Shown piece by piece: positions 26,239 through 35,548 of a stretch of 64,000 nucleotides of DNA. Position 1 is the stretch's first letter; each line of letters begins with the position of its first letter. The stretch is from assembly GCA_910576545.1 (NCBI GenBank), contig CAJTKM010000008.1, positions 48,268 through 112,267 on the forward strand, read 5' to 3'. The notes beneath the pieces were generated by a model, which had not been told where the DNA came from, searched no databases, and was given only the letters and a program-made list of their open reading frames with translations. Origin of the DNA: Lachnospiraceae bacterium (GTDB lineage Bacteria > Bacillota > Clostridia > Lachnospirales > Anaerotignaceae). Position numbers and translations under genes: made by a program.

Positions 26239-29200
26239 TTGGAACAGGACGAGAAAATATTGGAAAATAAGCCGTTTGCGCACCTCCATGTGCATACGGA
26301 ATACAGCCTTTTGGACGGCTCCGCAAAAATCAGGGAGCTTGTGGCGCGGGCGAAGGAGCTCGGCATGGACAGCATTGCCATTACAGACCACGGCGCGATG
26401 TACGGAGTGGTTGATTTTTACGAGGCGGCGCAGGAGGCGGGCATAAAGCCCATCATCGGCTGTGAGGTTTATGTGGCGTCGGGGTCGCGGCTCGTGAAGG
26501 AAGGCAAGGGCGGCGGTTATTATCACCTTGTGCTTTTGGCGGAAAATAATGAAGGCTATCAGAACCTGGTTAAGCTGGCATCATACGGCTTTTTGGACGG
26601 CTTTTATTACAAGCCGCGCATTGACAAGGAACTGCTGCGGAAATACCATAAAGGGCTGATTGCTTCCAGCGCGTGCCTTGCGGGGGAAGTGGCGCGGAAT
26701 GTGCTTACAGTTTCCTACGAAAAGGCGAAGGAAGCTGCTTTGGAATATCTTGAAATTTTCGGGGAAGGCAATTTCTTTCTGGAATTACAGGACCATGGTA
26801 TGAGGGAGCAGAAGCAGGTTAACAGCGCCTTGCTGCGCATGAGCAAAGAAACGGGAATCCCGTTGATTGCGACAAACGACAGCCATTATATTTACAAGGA
26901 GGATGCGGAGCCGCATGACATTCTGCTTTGTATTCAGACAGGCAAAACCATACTGGACGAGGACAGGATGCGCTATGAGGGCGGGCAGTTTTATGTGAAA
27001 AGCCCTGAGGAAATGTATGGGCTGTTTTCCTATGCGCCGGAAGCGTGTGAGAACACGGCGAAAATTGCAGAACGCTGCAACGTGACGTTCACGTTCCATG
27101 AGCTGAAGCTGCCGCAGTTTGACGTGCCGGAGGGCAAAGACGCTGTGGGCTATCTGCGCGAACTCTGTTACGAAGGCTTCCGCAGGCATTACCCTGAGCC
27201 AGAGCCGGAATGGGAAGAACGTCTGGAATATGAGCTTGCCACGATTCAAAACATGGGCTTTGTGGATTATTTCCTGATTGTGTGGGATTTTATCAAATAC
27301 GCGAAGGACCATGGCATCAGCGTAGGCCCGGGGCGCGGTTCTGCGGCGGGCAGTATGGTTTCTTACTGCCTTTCGATTACAACGATTGACCCTATCAAAT
27401 ACAGCCTGATTTTTGAGCGGTTTTTGAACCCGGAACGCGTGAGCATGCCGGATATTGACGTGGATTTCTGCTACGAAAGGCGGCAGGAGGTCATTGACTA
27501 CGTTATCGAAAAATATGGCGAGGACCATGTAGCGCAGATTATTACATTCGGTACGATGGCGGCACGTGCGGTTATCAAGGATGTGGGGCGCGCGTTGGCA
27601 ATGCCCTATGCCGATGCGGACCGTATTTCCAAAATGATTCCCCGCATACAGGGGCAGAATATCACCATAGATGCGGCGATGGAAATGAATCCGGATTTGA
27701 AAGAGGCTTACGAAAATGAGGAGGACACGAAACGGCTGATTGACACATCTAAACGTCTGGAAGGACTGCCGCGCCATTCCTCCACACATGCGGCGGGCGT
27801 TGTAATCTGCAAAGCTCCTGTTATGGATTTTGTGCCGCTGAGTGCGAATGACGGGCAGGTCAATACGCAGTATGCGGCGGGGCTTTTGGAAAAGCTGGGG
27901 CTGCTGAAAATGGACTTTCTTGGCTTGCGGACACTGACGGTCATTCGGGGCGCGATAGAGGAAATCGAGCGGAACCATGGGATAAAGGTGGACATTGATA
28001 ATCTGCCGATGGACGACCCGGCAGTGTATGAGATGGTGAGCCAGGGGAAAACGGACGGCGTATTCCAGCTGGAAAGCCCGGGGATGAAGCAGTTCCTGCG
28101 GGAATTGCAGCCAAAAAATTTTGAGGACTGGATTGCGGGAATCGCGCTATACCGCCCGGGACCGATGGATTTTATCCCGACCTACTGTGCCGTAAAGAAC
28201 GGATTGCGGAAAATACAGTATACGCATGAAAGCCTGAAACCGATACTGGAAAATACCTACGGCTGTATCATTTATCAGGAACAGGTCATGCAGATCGTGC
28301 GGGATTTGGCGGGTTACAGCCTGGGGCGGAGTGACTCGGTGCGCCGCGCGATGAGCAAAAAGAAAGCCTCTGTGATGGCGGAGGAACGGAAGATATTTGT
28401 TTATGGTGATGGAAAAGATATTCCCGGCTGCGTGAAAAATGGTATTCCTGCGGAAAAAGCGGAAAAAATATTCGATGAAATGACGGATTTCGCAAAATAT
28501 GCTTTCAATAAGAGCCACTCTGTCAGCTACGCTGTGGTGGGCTACCAGACGGCATGGCTGAAACGCTATTATCCCGTTGAGTTTATGGCCGCGCTCATGA
28601 CGAGCGTGATGGATAAAGCGGATAAGGTTTCCGGCTATGTGGAGGAATGTAAGAAGATGGGAATTGCCCTCCTGCCGCCGGATATAAATGAAGGATTTGG
28701 CCCGTTTTCTGTTTCGGAAGGAAAAATCCGCTTCGGGCTTTCCGCGATTAAAAACGTTGGGAGCGGCGCGGTGGATTTGCTTGTGCGGGAGCGGGAGAAA
28801 AACGGTCCGTTCCAGTCTATGACAGATTTCTGCGGACGCATGGACGGCGGCGAATGGAATAAGCGGAGCATTGAAAGCCTGATAAAAGCGGGCGCTATGG
28901 ATTCGCTGGGCGGACTGCGCAGCCAGTACATGGCGGTATACAAAGGCATCATGGACGGCATTGGACAGGCAAAAAAGAACAACATTGAGGGACAGATGAA
29001 TCTGTTCGATATTGCGGGGGACAACAGTTTCCAGAAAACAGATGATCTGCCGAAGCTGAAGGAATTTCTGCCGAAAGAACGGCTTGCGATGGAGCGTGAG
29101 GTTCTGGGGATATATGTCAGCGGGCACCCTCTGGCGGGATATGAGGAACGGTTTGGCAGAAAAGTCAGCTGTACCAGCCTCAGTTTTCAGAAAACGGAAG

Positions 29201-29718
29201 ATGATGAGGAAAGCCGGATTGAGGAAGGGGAAAAAGTCATCATCGGCGGCATGGTTATGGGGGTTTCCGTAAAATATACCAGAAAGAACGAAAAAATGGC
29301 GATTGTAATGCTGGAGGATTTCCATGGTGCAATCGAAACACTGTTTTTCCCGAAAGCGTTTGAGCGGTACGGCATGTATTTGAAAGATGAGGAAGTGCTG
29401 CTGGTGCGCGGGCGCGCGAATGTTTCGGCGGACGGCAAGGCGAATGTGATTGCGGATTCGGCGGAAATTTTGGAACTGGACGGCGAAGATGCGCCGAAAT
29501 CACTCTGGCTGAAAATGGCAGCGGGAGAAAAGGTAACGGCTGCACAGATTAAGGAGGTTCTGGCGGTACACAAAGGCGATATTCCCGTATATATTTATCA
29601 GGAGGAGACGAAGCAGAAAATGAAAGCGGAACGGCAGTTCTGGGTGACGTGGGACGAAGCGCTCAGGGAGGAACTGGGGCGCTTGCTGGGCGAAAAAAAT
29701 GTTGTGGTGAAGTATTAG
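26239..29718 (+). CDS. dnaE: DNA polymerase III alpha subunit (DnaE type)
   Basis: A 1159-residue replicative polymerase. The PHP domain is N-terminal (FAHLHVHTEYSLLDGSAK; AITDHGAMYG), the polymerase active site motif PDIDVDF lies near residue 404-410 after GPGRGSAAGSMVSYCL, helix-hairpin-helix and tau-binding regions follow, and an OB fold sits near residues 1005-1080 (VIIGGMVMGVSVKYT). It is the DnaE class without an inserted proofreading exonuclease; Firmicutes also use PolC as main replicase. The start is TTG 26239, 5 nt after GTGCG of an AAGGAGGTG box; the first usable ATG would be far inside the PHP domain. pfkA and pyk follow, as in many Clostridia. Confidence 0.96.
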   Translation: MEQDEKILENKPFAHLHVHTEYSLLDGSAKIRELVARAKELGMDSIAITDHGAMYGVVDFYEAAQEAGIKPIIGCEVYVASGSRLVKEGKGGGYYHLVLLAENNEGYQNLVKLASYGFLDGFYYKPRIDKELLRKYHKGLIASSACLAGEVARNVLTVSYEKAKEAALEYLEIFGEGNFFLELQDHGMREQKQVNSALLRMSKETGIPLIATNDSHYIYKEDAEPHDILLCIQTGKTILDEDRMRYEGGQFYVKSPEEMYGLFSYAPEACENTAKIAERCNVTFTFHELKLPQFDVPEGKDAVGYLRELCYEGFRRHYPEPEPEWEERLEYELATIQNMGFVDYFLIVWDFIKYAKDHGISVGPGRGSAAGSMVSYCLSITTIDPIKYSLIFERFLNPERVSMPDIDVDFCYERRQEVIDYVIEKYGEDHVAQIITFGTMAARAVIKDVGRALAMPYADADRISKMIPRIQGQNITIDAAMEMNPDLKEAYENEEDTKRLIDTSKRLEGLPRHSSTHAAGVVICKAPVMDFVPLSANDGQVNTQYAAGLLEKLGLLKMDFLGLRTLTVIRGAIEEIERNHGIKVDIDNLPMDDPAVYEMVSQGKTDGVFQLESPGMKQFLRELQPKNFEDWIAGIALYRPGPMDFIPTYCAVKNGLRKIQYTHESLKPILENTYGCIIYQEQVMQIVRDLAGYSLGRSDSVRRAMSKKKASVMAEERKIFVYGDGKDIPGCVKNGIPAEKAEKIFDEMTDFAKYAFNKSHSVSYAVVGYQTAWLKRYYPVEFMAALMTSVMDKADKVSGYVEECKKMGIALLPPDINEGFGPFSVSEGKIRFGLSAIKNVGSGAVDLLVREREKNGPFQSMTDFCGRMDGGEWNKRSIESLIKAGAMDSLGGLRSQYMAVYKGIMDGIGQAKKNNIEGQMNLFDIAGDNSFQKTDDLPKLKEFLPKERLAMEREVLGIYVSGHPLAGYEERFGRKVSCTSLSFQKTEDDEESRIEEGEKVIIGGMVMGVSVKYTRKNEKMAIVMLEDFHGAIETLFFPKAFERYGMYLKDEEVLLVRGRANVSADGKANVIADSAEILELDGEDAPKSLWLKMAAGEKVTAAQIKEVLAVHKGDIPVYIYQEETKQKMKAERQFWVTWDEALREELGRLLGEKNVVVKY

Positions 29719-29815
29719 TTTTCGGGGTTCTGCCCCATACTTCCCCAAATCCTTTGAAAAGAGCTATCTCCCGACTTTATTTCCAGCCACCCATTTGTGC
29801 GGGCTGGGGAGAATG
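29719..29815 (+). repeat. Degenerate family A repeat, copy A9
   Basis: Begins at the dnaE stop; GGGGTTCTGCCCC and CCCATTTGTGCGGGCTGGGG are recognisable, while the middle hairpin is degraded. Confidence 0.5.
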
Positions 29816-29878
29816 TTTTTATATATATGGAATCATGAAATCGTTTTTTCTAACAGAACGCAGTTCTGCACAATCTTT

Positions 29879-29905
29879 CCTCTCTCTTTCTTTGAAAGAG
29901 AGAGG
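29879..29905. promoter_or_regulatory. Perfect 12-bp hairpin upstream of pfkA
   Basis: CCTCTCTCTTTC (29879-29890) pairs perfectly with GAAAGAGAGAGG (29894-29905) across a 3-nt loop. No T-run on the plus strand. It sits in the pfkA leader. Confidence 0.6.
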
Positions 29906-29963
29906 CGGAGCTTCATATTTTGGCTGAACAGATATAATCATGAAAATAAGGAGGAGTTTTGAC

Positions 29964-30947
29964 ATGGAGGAACAGAAGAAAATCAAAAAAATCGGTGTGT
30001 TGACAAGCGGCGGCGACGCGCCGGGCATGAATGCGGCGATTCGCGCAGTTGTCAGAACAGGACGCTATTTCGACCTGAATGTAATCGGTATCCGCAAGGG
30101 CTATAACGGCCTGATTAACGGTGAAATCAAGGAGATGTACAGCAGAGATGTCTCCAACGTGATGAACCTTGGCGGCACGATACTGCATACGGCACGCTGC
30201 CCGGAGATGATGACGCCGGAAGGCCTGGACAAGGCGGCGGCGATTTACAAAATCCTGAGCCTTGACGCGCTGATTGTCATTGGCGGTGACGGCTCCTACC
30301 GCGGCATGGCGGAGCTGGCAAAACGCGGCGTGAACTGTGTCGGTATTCCTGCTACAATCGACCTGGATATGAACAACACAGAATACACCATTGGGTTTGA
30401 TACGGCTGTCAATACGGGGATGGATGCACTGAATAAGCTGCGGGATACCTCCAGTTCGCATGAACGCTGCTCCGTAGTAGAGGTTATGGGGCGCGATGCG
30501 GGCTATATCGCCGTTTGGTGCGGCATGGTCGGCGGCGCGGAGGACGTAATGTTCCCGGAAGAAAAAGACACGATTGACAGTAAAGAGGTTATCCAGCAGA
30601 TTCTGGCAAACAGAAGCACAGGCAAGCGGCACAACCTGATTGTTGTGGCGGAAGGTGTTGGCGGCACGCAGAAACTGGCGAAGGATATACAGGAGATTAC
30701 GGGCATCCAGACAAGGGCAACGATTCTAGGGCATCTGCAAAGAGGCGGCAGCCCTACGGCAATAGACAGAATGCATGCGTCTATGATGGGCTACCATGCG
30801 GTAAAGGCCCTGTTGGAAGGCAGGGAAAATATTGTCATTGCTTATAACAAGGGGCAGTATGAGGTGCTGGACCTGTTCGAGGCGTTGGATATGAAGAAAT
30901 CGCTGGACAAGGAAATTTATGATGTAGTAAAGATTTTATCGATTTAA
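29964..30947 (+). CDS. pfkA: 6-phosphofructokinase
   Basis: A 327-residue enzyme phosphorylating fructose 6-phosphate. Motifs are VLTSGGDAPGMNAAIRA, IGGDGSYRGM (ATP site), GIPATIDLDMNNTEYTIGFD containing the catalytic TID, EVMGRDAGYIA and HLQRGGSPTAIDR. The classical PGTIDND reads PATIDLD here; GDGSYRG (rather than GGDDS) indicates ATP, not pyrophosphate, as donor. Start at ATG 29964 (MEEQKKIKK) with AGGAGG 9 nt upstream; an in-frame ATG at 29940 precedes the RBS. Followed by pyk, forming a glycolytic pair. Confidence 0.95.
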   Translation: MEEQKKIKKIGVLTSGGDAPGMNAAIRAVVRTGRYFDLNVIGIRKGYNGLINGEIKEMYSRDVSNVMNLGGTILHTARCPEMMTPEGLDKAAAIYKILSLDALIVIGGDGSYRGMAELAKRGVNCVGIPATIDLDMNNTEYTIGFDTAVNTGMDALNKLRDTSSSHERCSVVEVMGRDAGYIAVWCGMVGGAEDVMFPEEKDTIDSKEVIQQILANRSTGKRHNLIVVAEGVGGTQKLAKDIQEITGIQTRATILGHLQRGGSPTAIDRMHASMMGYHAVKALLEGRENIVIAYNKGQYEVLDLFEALDMKKSLDKEIYDVVKILSI

Positions 30948-30992
30948 GGATCTGGGTATTCTATAAGAATACGAAAAGGAGGGAATATGCAT

Positions 30993-32750
30993 ATGCGCAG
31001 AACGAAAATTGTCTGCACGCTGGGGCCTGCTACCAACGATGTGGAAACGATGAAAAAACTGATTAAAAGCGGGTTGGATGCGGCAAGAATTAACTTTTCT
31101 CATGGAACATATGAAAGCCATGGGGAAACCATTGCGAAGCTGAAACAGGCGCGCGAGGAAATGGATGCGCCAATTCCGCTGATTTTGGATACGAAGGGTC
31201 CGGAAATCCGTATCCGGACATTTGCCGAAGGAAAAATTCATCTGGAGGTCGGCGACAAGTTTACTTTGACAACGAAAGAAGTAGAGGGCGACAGGAACAT
31301 GGTTTCCGTTACCTATAAGAATATGCCGAATGACTTGCAGCGCGGCTCACGCGTGCTTTTGGATGACGGGCTCATCGAGCTGCAGGTGGAGAGCGTTGAG
31401 GCGGAGGATATTCACTGCGTTGTTGTCAATGGCGGCAATTTGAGCTCCAATAAGGGTGTAAATATCCCGGGAATTAAAGTGAACCTGCCTTCCCTGACGG
31501 AAAAGGATATTTCCGATTTGAAATTCGGTGTGGAAAATGGTTTCGATATTGTAGCGGCATCCTTTATCCGCCGTGCTGCGGACGTAACAAATATCCGCAG
31601 AATTCTGGAGGATTTCGGCGGCGAAAATATACAGATTATTTCTAAAATTGAAAACCAGGAGGGCGTGGATAACATCGACAGCATTCTGGAGGTTTCTGAC
31701 GGCATCATGGTTGCCCGCGGTGATTTGGGTGTGGAAATCCCGGCAGAGGAAGTGCCTCTTGTGCAGAAGATACTGATTGCAAAGGCGAACCGCTGGGGCA
31801 AGCCGGTTATTACAGCAACACAGATGCTGGAAAGCATGGTAAACAGCCCACGCCCAACAAGAGCCGAGGCAAACGACGTTGCGAATGCTATTTTTGACGG
31901 CAGCGATGCGATCATGCTTTCCGGAGAGACCGCAATGGGCAATTATCCCGTCGAGGCGGTGGCTACAATGGCGCGCATTGCACAGAAGGCTGAGGGCAGC
32001 ATGAAATATGGAACGAAGCTGGACAGCCAGACAGAGCCGGAACGAGTGAATATTACAAATGCTATCAGCCTTGCGGCATGCGCAACGGCGGCGGAACTGA
32101 ATACAGCCTGCATCTGTACGATAACGCAGTCCGGCTTTACAGCGCGTATGATTGCGAAGCACCGGCCGGTTTGCCCGATTGTGGCTGGTACGCCGAACGA
32201 ACGTGCTTGGAGGCAGATGAACCTGATTTGGGGCTGCAAATCCCTGCATTATGAAGGGGACCTGCCGAAGGGCGGTGTATTTGATGCGGTAATGAAGATT
32301 GCGGAGCGCAGCGGACTGGTAAATAATGGCGATACGGTCGTGCTGGCAATGGGGATGCCTGTTGGGGTCAGCGGCGCGACAAATACGCTGCGCGTGGATA
32401 TTGTGGGCGATATCCTCTGCAAGGGTACTGGCACGGGTACGAAGAAAGCAAGCGGACGCGCGCGCGTTATAAAAGTGCGTGATGACATGGAACATACCTT
32501 CCAGAAGGGCGATATTCTGGTGACAACGGCAACGGACAACAGCTTTATGCCGTATATTCAGAAAGCGTCTGCGATTATTGTAGGGCCGATGGACCAGAAT
32601 GTAGACTGCCATGCGCAGATTGCAGGCAGCGCGCTGGATATCCCGGTTATTGTATGCAATCAGAAGGTTGTGGACTTTGTGCCGAATGACGCGCTGATTA
32701 CGGTTGACGCAGAAAAGGGCTTTGTATACAAGGGGATTCCGAAACGGTAA
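30993..32750 (+). CDS. pyk: Pyruvate kinase with C-terminal PEP-utiliser-like domain
   Basis: A 585-residue enzyme converting PEP and ADP to pyruvate and ATP. Signature parts are RRTKIVCTLGPATND, LILDTKGPEIRIRTF, the active-site IISKIENQEGVDNID, MVARGDLGVEIP, and TQMLESMVNSPRPTRAE. Beyond the usual 470 residues a PEP-utiliser (swivelling His) domain follows (GDILVTTATDNSFMPY; DCHAQIAGSALDIPVIV), as in Bacillus and Clostridia. ATG 30993 is preferred over ATG 30987, because GGAGGG ends only 3 nt before the latter and 9 nt before the former. It completes glycolysis together with eno. Confidence 0.96.
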   Translation: MRRTKIVCTLGPATNDVETMKKLIKSGLDAARINFSHGTYESHGETIAKLKQAREEMDAPIPLILDTKGPEIRIRTFAEGKIHLEVGDKFTLTTKEVEGDRNMVSVTYKNMPNDLQRGSRVLLDDGLIELQVESVEAEDIHCVVVNGGNLSSNKGVNIPGIKVNLPSLTEKDISDLKFGVENGFDIVAASFIRRAADVTNIRRILEDFGGENIQIISKIENQEGVDNIDSILEVSDGIMVARGDLGVEIPAEEVPLVQKILIAKANRWGKPVITATQMLESMVNSPRPTRAEANDVANAIFDGSDAIMLSGETAMGNYPVEAVATMARIAQKAEGSMKYGTKLDSQTEPERVNITNAISLAACATAAELNTACICTITQSGFTARMIAKHRPVCPIVAGTPNERAWRQMNLIWGCKSLHYEGDLPKGGVFDAVMKIAERSGLVNNGDTVVLAMGMPVGVSGATNTLRVDIVGDILCKGTGTGTKKASGRARVIKVRDDMEHTFQKGDILVTTATDNSFMPYIQKASAIIVGPMDQNVDCHAQIAGSALDIPVIVCNQKVVDFVPNDALITVDAEKGFVYKGIPKR

Positions 32751-32756
32751 AGGCTA

Positions 32757-32842
32757 AAAGACCGCGTGGACGCTGTCCCCGCCACCCCTGCAAGGGCAGA
32801 ATGCCCTTGCAGGGGTTTGGTGGCAGAGCCTCCGAGGTCTTA
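32757..32842. repeat. Family A repeat, copy A10 (near-palindromic)
   Basis: AAGACCGCGTGGACGCTGTC starts it and GGTCTT ends it; the centre CCCCTGCAAGGGCAGAATG pairs with CCCTTGCAGGGG, making one long hairpin. It lies between pyk and the trmL ribosome binding site. Confidence 0.75.
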
Positions 32843-32860
32843 AAAAAGGAGGCGTGGCGT

Positions 32861-33349
32861 ATGCATATTGTATTGCTTGAGCCGGAAATCCCGCAGAACG
32901 CCGGAAATATCGCCAGAACGTGCGCGGTGACAAATTCCACGCTCCACCTGATACGCCCGCTGGGGTTCTCCGTGGACGACCGCTATTTGAAGCGCGCAGG
33001 TTTGGATTACTGGAAACTGCTGGATATCCGGTATTACGATGATTTTCAGGACTTCCGGAAAAAGAACGCAGACGCAAAACTGTGGATGGCCACTACAAAA
33101 GCACGTCAGGTTTATACGGACGCGGATTTTGCGCCGGACGATTATATCGTGTTTGGCAAGGAAAGCGCGGGCATACCGGAGGAGATTTTGATGGAGTATG
33201 CGGAAACATCTATCCGTATCCCCATGCTGGAAGCTGCCCGCAGCCTGAACCTCTCCAATTCTGTGGCAATCGTTATTTACGAAGCGCTGCGCCAGCAGGG
33301 ATTTCCCGGTATGCTGCGGGAGGGGCAGCTGCACCGGCATACATGGTGA
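32861..33349 (+). CDS. trmL: tRNA (cytidine/uridine-34-2'-O)-methyltransferase TrmL
   Basis: A 162-residue SPOUT methyltransferase that 2'-O-methylates the wobble base of tRNA-Leu. Motifs are MHIVLLEPEIPQNAGNIART, LHLIRPLGFSVDDRYLKRAG, IVFGKESAGIPEE and the knotted C-terminus RIPMLEAARSLNLSNSVAIV. Start at ATG 32861 behind AAAGGAGG. The upstream repeat A10 ends right before the RBS. Normal length; ended by a terminator shared with the convergent kinase gene. Confidence 0.94.
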   Translation: MHIVLLEPEIPQNAGNIARTCAVTNSTLHLIRPLGFSVDDRYLKRAGLDYWKLLDIRYYDDFQDFRKKNADAKLWMATTKARQVYTDADFAPDDYIVFGKESAGIPEEILMEYAETSIRIPMLEAARSLNLSNSVAIVIYEALRQQGFPGMLREGQLHRHTW

Positions 33350-33379
33350 AGCCTGTGACAAATGATAGATGAATACGAT

Positions 33380-33417
33380 AAAAGCGGGAAACCTCATCTG
33401 AGGCTCCCCGCTTTTTT
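33380..33417. terminator. Bidirectional terminator between convergent genes
   Basis: AAAGCGGGAAACCTCA pairs with TGAGGCTCCCCGCTTT; T's follow on plus, and a shorter T-rich run on minus. Confidence 0.85.
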
Positions 33418-33436
33418 GTATGCAGACTGTTCTGTG

Positions 33437-35548
33437 CTATTCATCAGCAGTATTTGTTTCACTGCTGTCCTGTTTCGATTCCTGTCCCGGCTCGGTCATA
33501 GGCTTCAGGTTCGGCATAGATTCCAAGCCTTCTGGCTCTTCCGGTGCTTTCGCGCCCTCTGTCTGCGGCGTTTCCTCTGCGGCAGGGAAGCGTACCTGTG
33601 CCTTGAACATATCGCCTTCGATTTCCAGCGAAAATTTACCTTTTTGCAGTTCCACGAGGGAGCGGGCAATGTTCAGCCCTAAACCGCTGCCTTCCGTATG
33701 ACGGGAGCTGTCGCCGCGAACAAAGCGTTCCATCAGTTCATCGGCAGGGACATTCAGCTTGTCACGTGAAATGTTTTTCATGGAAATCATGACATTTTCG
33801 CTCGATTTCTTTATGTCAATATACACCCGTGTGCCGGTCTGCGAATATTTGCAGGCGTTGCTGAGGAGGTTGCTTAATACACGCCACGTCAGTCCGCCGT
33901 CTACCATGCCGATTATGGGGGTTTCGGGCTGGTTGACAATGACCTCCAATGCCGCTGCCTCCAATTTTTCTTCATATTCTGCGACAGACTGATTTACCAG
34001 CTCGGCAATATCCGTCGGCGCAAGATGCACCGTCAGGCTGCCTGTAGACGCTTTGGAGGCCTCTACCAAATCCTCCGTCAGCTTTTTCAGCCGGTGCGAC
34101 TGGCGTTCCAATACCTCAAGATATTCCGCCGCCTGCCCTTCCAGCCCTTCTTTTTTCAGAAGGTCAACGTAATTGATGATGGAGGTCAGGGGGGTTTTAA
34201 TGTCATGCGAAACATTCGTAATTAGTTCCGTTTTCATGCGCTCGCTTTTCATTTTTTGTTTTAACGCAATGGAAAAGCCCTTTGAAATGCTGTTCAGGTT
34301 TTCCCCATGCTGACGGAACGAACGCAGCATATGGGCAGTGTCCACTTTATAATCCAGGTTCCCGCGTGCAAGGTTCTGCCCGGCTTTTTTCAGCTTTTGC
34401 AGTTGGGACGCAATAGAACAGAATGTGAACAGCAAAACGGTGTTCAAAATCAGCGCGACGCCAGGCCCTGTCAGGTAGAACAGGGATACGGCAAGCCATG
34501 CCGCGGCAACCTTCCAGACCATTGGCAGAGCGGCGACCACGTCAAGGAATGTGCTGCATAGTGCAAGGAAGAATTTCCAGCAGAAATGGAACACCCAGTA
34601 AGCGATGCTATTCCGCCACCACTTGCCCATTTTCAGCCGTGTAGCGCAGGTCAGCAGCGTTGCCAGAAGCAGTATTCCGAAGGCAATCAGGAGGAAAATA
34701 CCAAACATGATATTTGCCACATTGGAAAGAGTCATATTCGCGCCAATGAATATGCAGAAGCTGAAAAGCGTACCCATTATACAGAAATAGAGGTCAAGCG
34801 GTATCCTGTCCTGCATATTGGGGAATATCTCGTCTGTGCCTTCGCGGTGCCCTGCGGCGCAGAACAGATAGACCATGCTGCCCGCCAGAATAATCAGGCT
34901 TGTCAGCAGGAAAAGGATTGCCCAGTTGTGCATCATTTCCGCTGCTCCGTAAAAACGGTAGCTGAGCCAGTATTCATCGGATACCGTCAGCGGGTCGGTT
35001 ACATAGGCGCGCATCGTGACGAGGACAGGCTCATCTAAAAGCGGGGTACCTTCCTCCCCTGTATCGCTGTATATGACAGCATGGTTGGAGTCAAACGTAA
35101 TTTCGTAGACTGAATCTTCCAAAAGATTTGCTGTGCCCTCCGCCAGATTTACGGTTTTTGAGCCCAGAAAATCATAGTACAGTGAGAAACGGTAATCCAT
35201 TATATGCACAAGAGGGCCGCTGTCTTGCGGAATATTGGTAAACAAAAGCTGCGACCCGTCCTTTGAGAACAACTCAAAACGGAAATTTGTTTTATCCGGC
35301 GCAAAACGTTCCTGCAGCGTGCTGATGGATACATCGCTGTTAATCCAGCTCATCGTGCGGTCTGCATAGAGGTATGTGGTTCCGGCACACTGACCCGTTT
35401 TGGCGTAGGGGACAGGCTGGTCCGCATAAAAACCACAATCCCCTGCGAAAGTGATGGTTATGATGCTGATGATGGAGGTCAGCCCTGAAAGTATCACCAG
35501 AAAACAGGCAACCGCCTTCATACCCAGATTATGGGTAAGTTTTGTCAT
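33437..35548 (-). CDS. Membrane sensor histidine kinase
   Basis: A 703-residue sensor kinase. An N-terminal helix is followed by an extracytoplasmic domain (about residues 40-205), then a cluster of about five helices (about 210-385), an unusual large membrane part. The HisKA domain has NVSHDIKTPLTSIINY with His448, and the ATPase domain has LLSNACKYSQTG (N box), then SRHTEGSGLGLNIARSLV (G box). A 40-residue Glu/Pro/Ser-rich tail extends past the kinase core. It pairs with the response regulator upstream, whose stop overlaps its ATG by 4 bp. The stimulus is unknown; cell-envelope stress is a guess from the pump-linked DNA boxes. Confidence 0.92.
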   Translation of the reverse strand: MTKLTHNLGMKAVACFLVILSGLTSIISIITITFAGDCGFYADQPVPYAKTGQCAGTTYLYADRTMSWINSDVSISTLQERFAPDKTNFRFELFSKDGSQLLFTNIPQDSGPLVHIMDYRFSLYYDFLGSKTVNLAEGTANLLEDSVYEITFDSNHAVIYSDTGEEGTPLLDEPVLVTMRAYVTDPLTVSDEYWLSYRFYGAAEMMHNWAILFLLTSLIILAGSMVYLFCAAGHREGTDEIFPNMQDRIPLDLYFCIMGTLFSFCIFIGANMTLSNVANIMFGIFLLIAFGILLLATLLTCATRLKMGKWWRNSIAYWVFHFCWKFFLALCSTFLDVVAALPMVWKVAAAWLAVSLFYLTGPGVALILNTVLLFTFCSIASQLQKLKKAGQNLARGNLDYKVDTAHMLRSFRQHGENLNSISKGFSIALKQKMKSERMKTELITNVSHDIKTPLTSIINYVDLLKKEGLEGQAAEYLEVLERQSHRLKKLTEDLVEASKASTGSLTVHLAPTDIAELVNQSVAEYEEKLEAAALEVIVNQPETPIIGMVDGGLTWRVLSNLLSNACKYSQTGTRVYIDIKKSSENVMISMKNISRDKLNVPADELMERFVRGDSSRHTEGSGLGLNIARSLVELQKGKFSLEIEGDMFKAQVRFPAAEETPQTEGAKAPEEPEGLESMPNLKPMTEPGQESKQDSSETNTADE

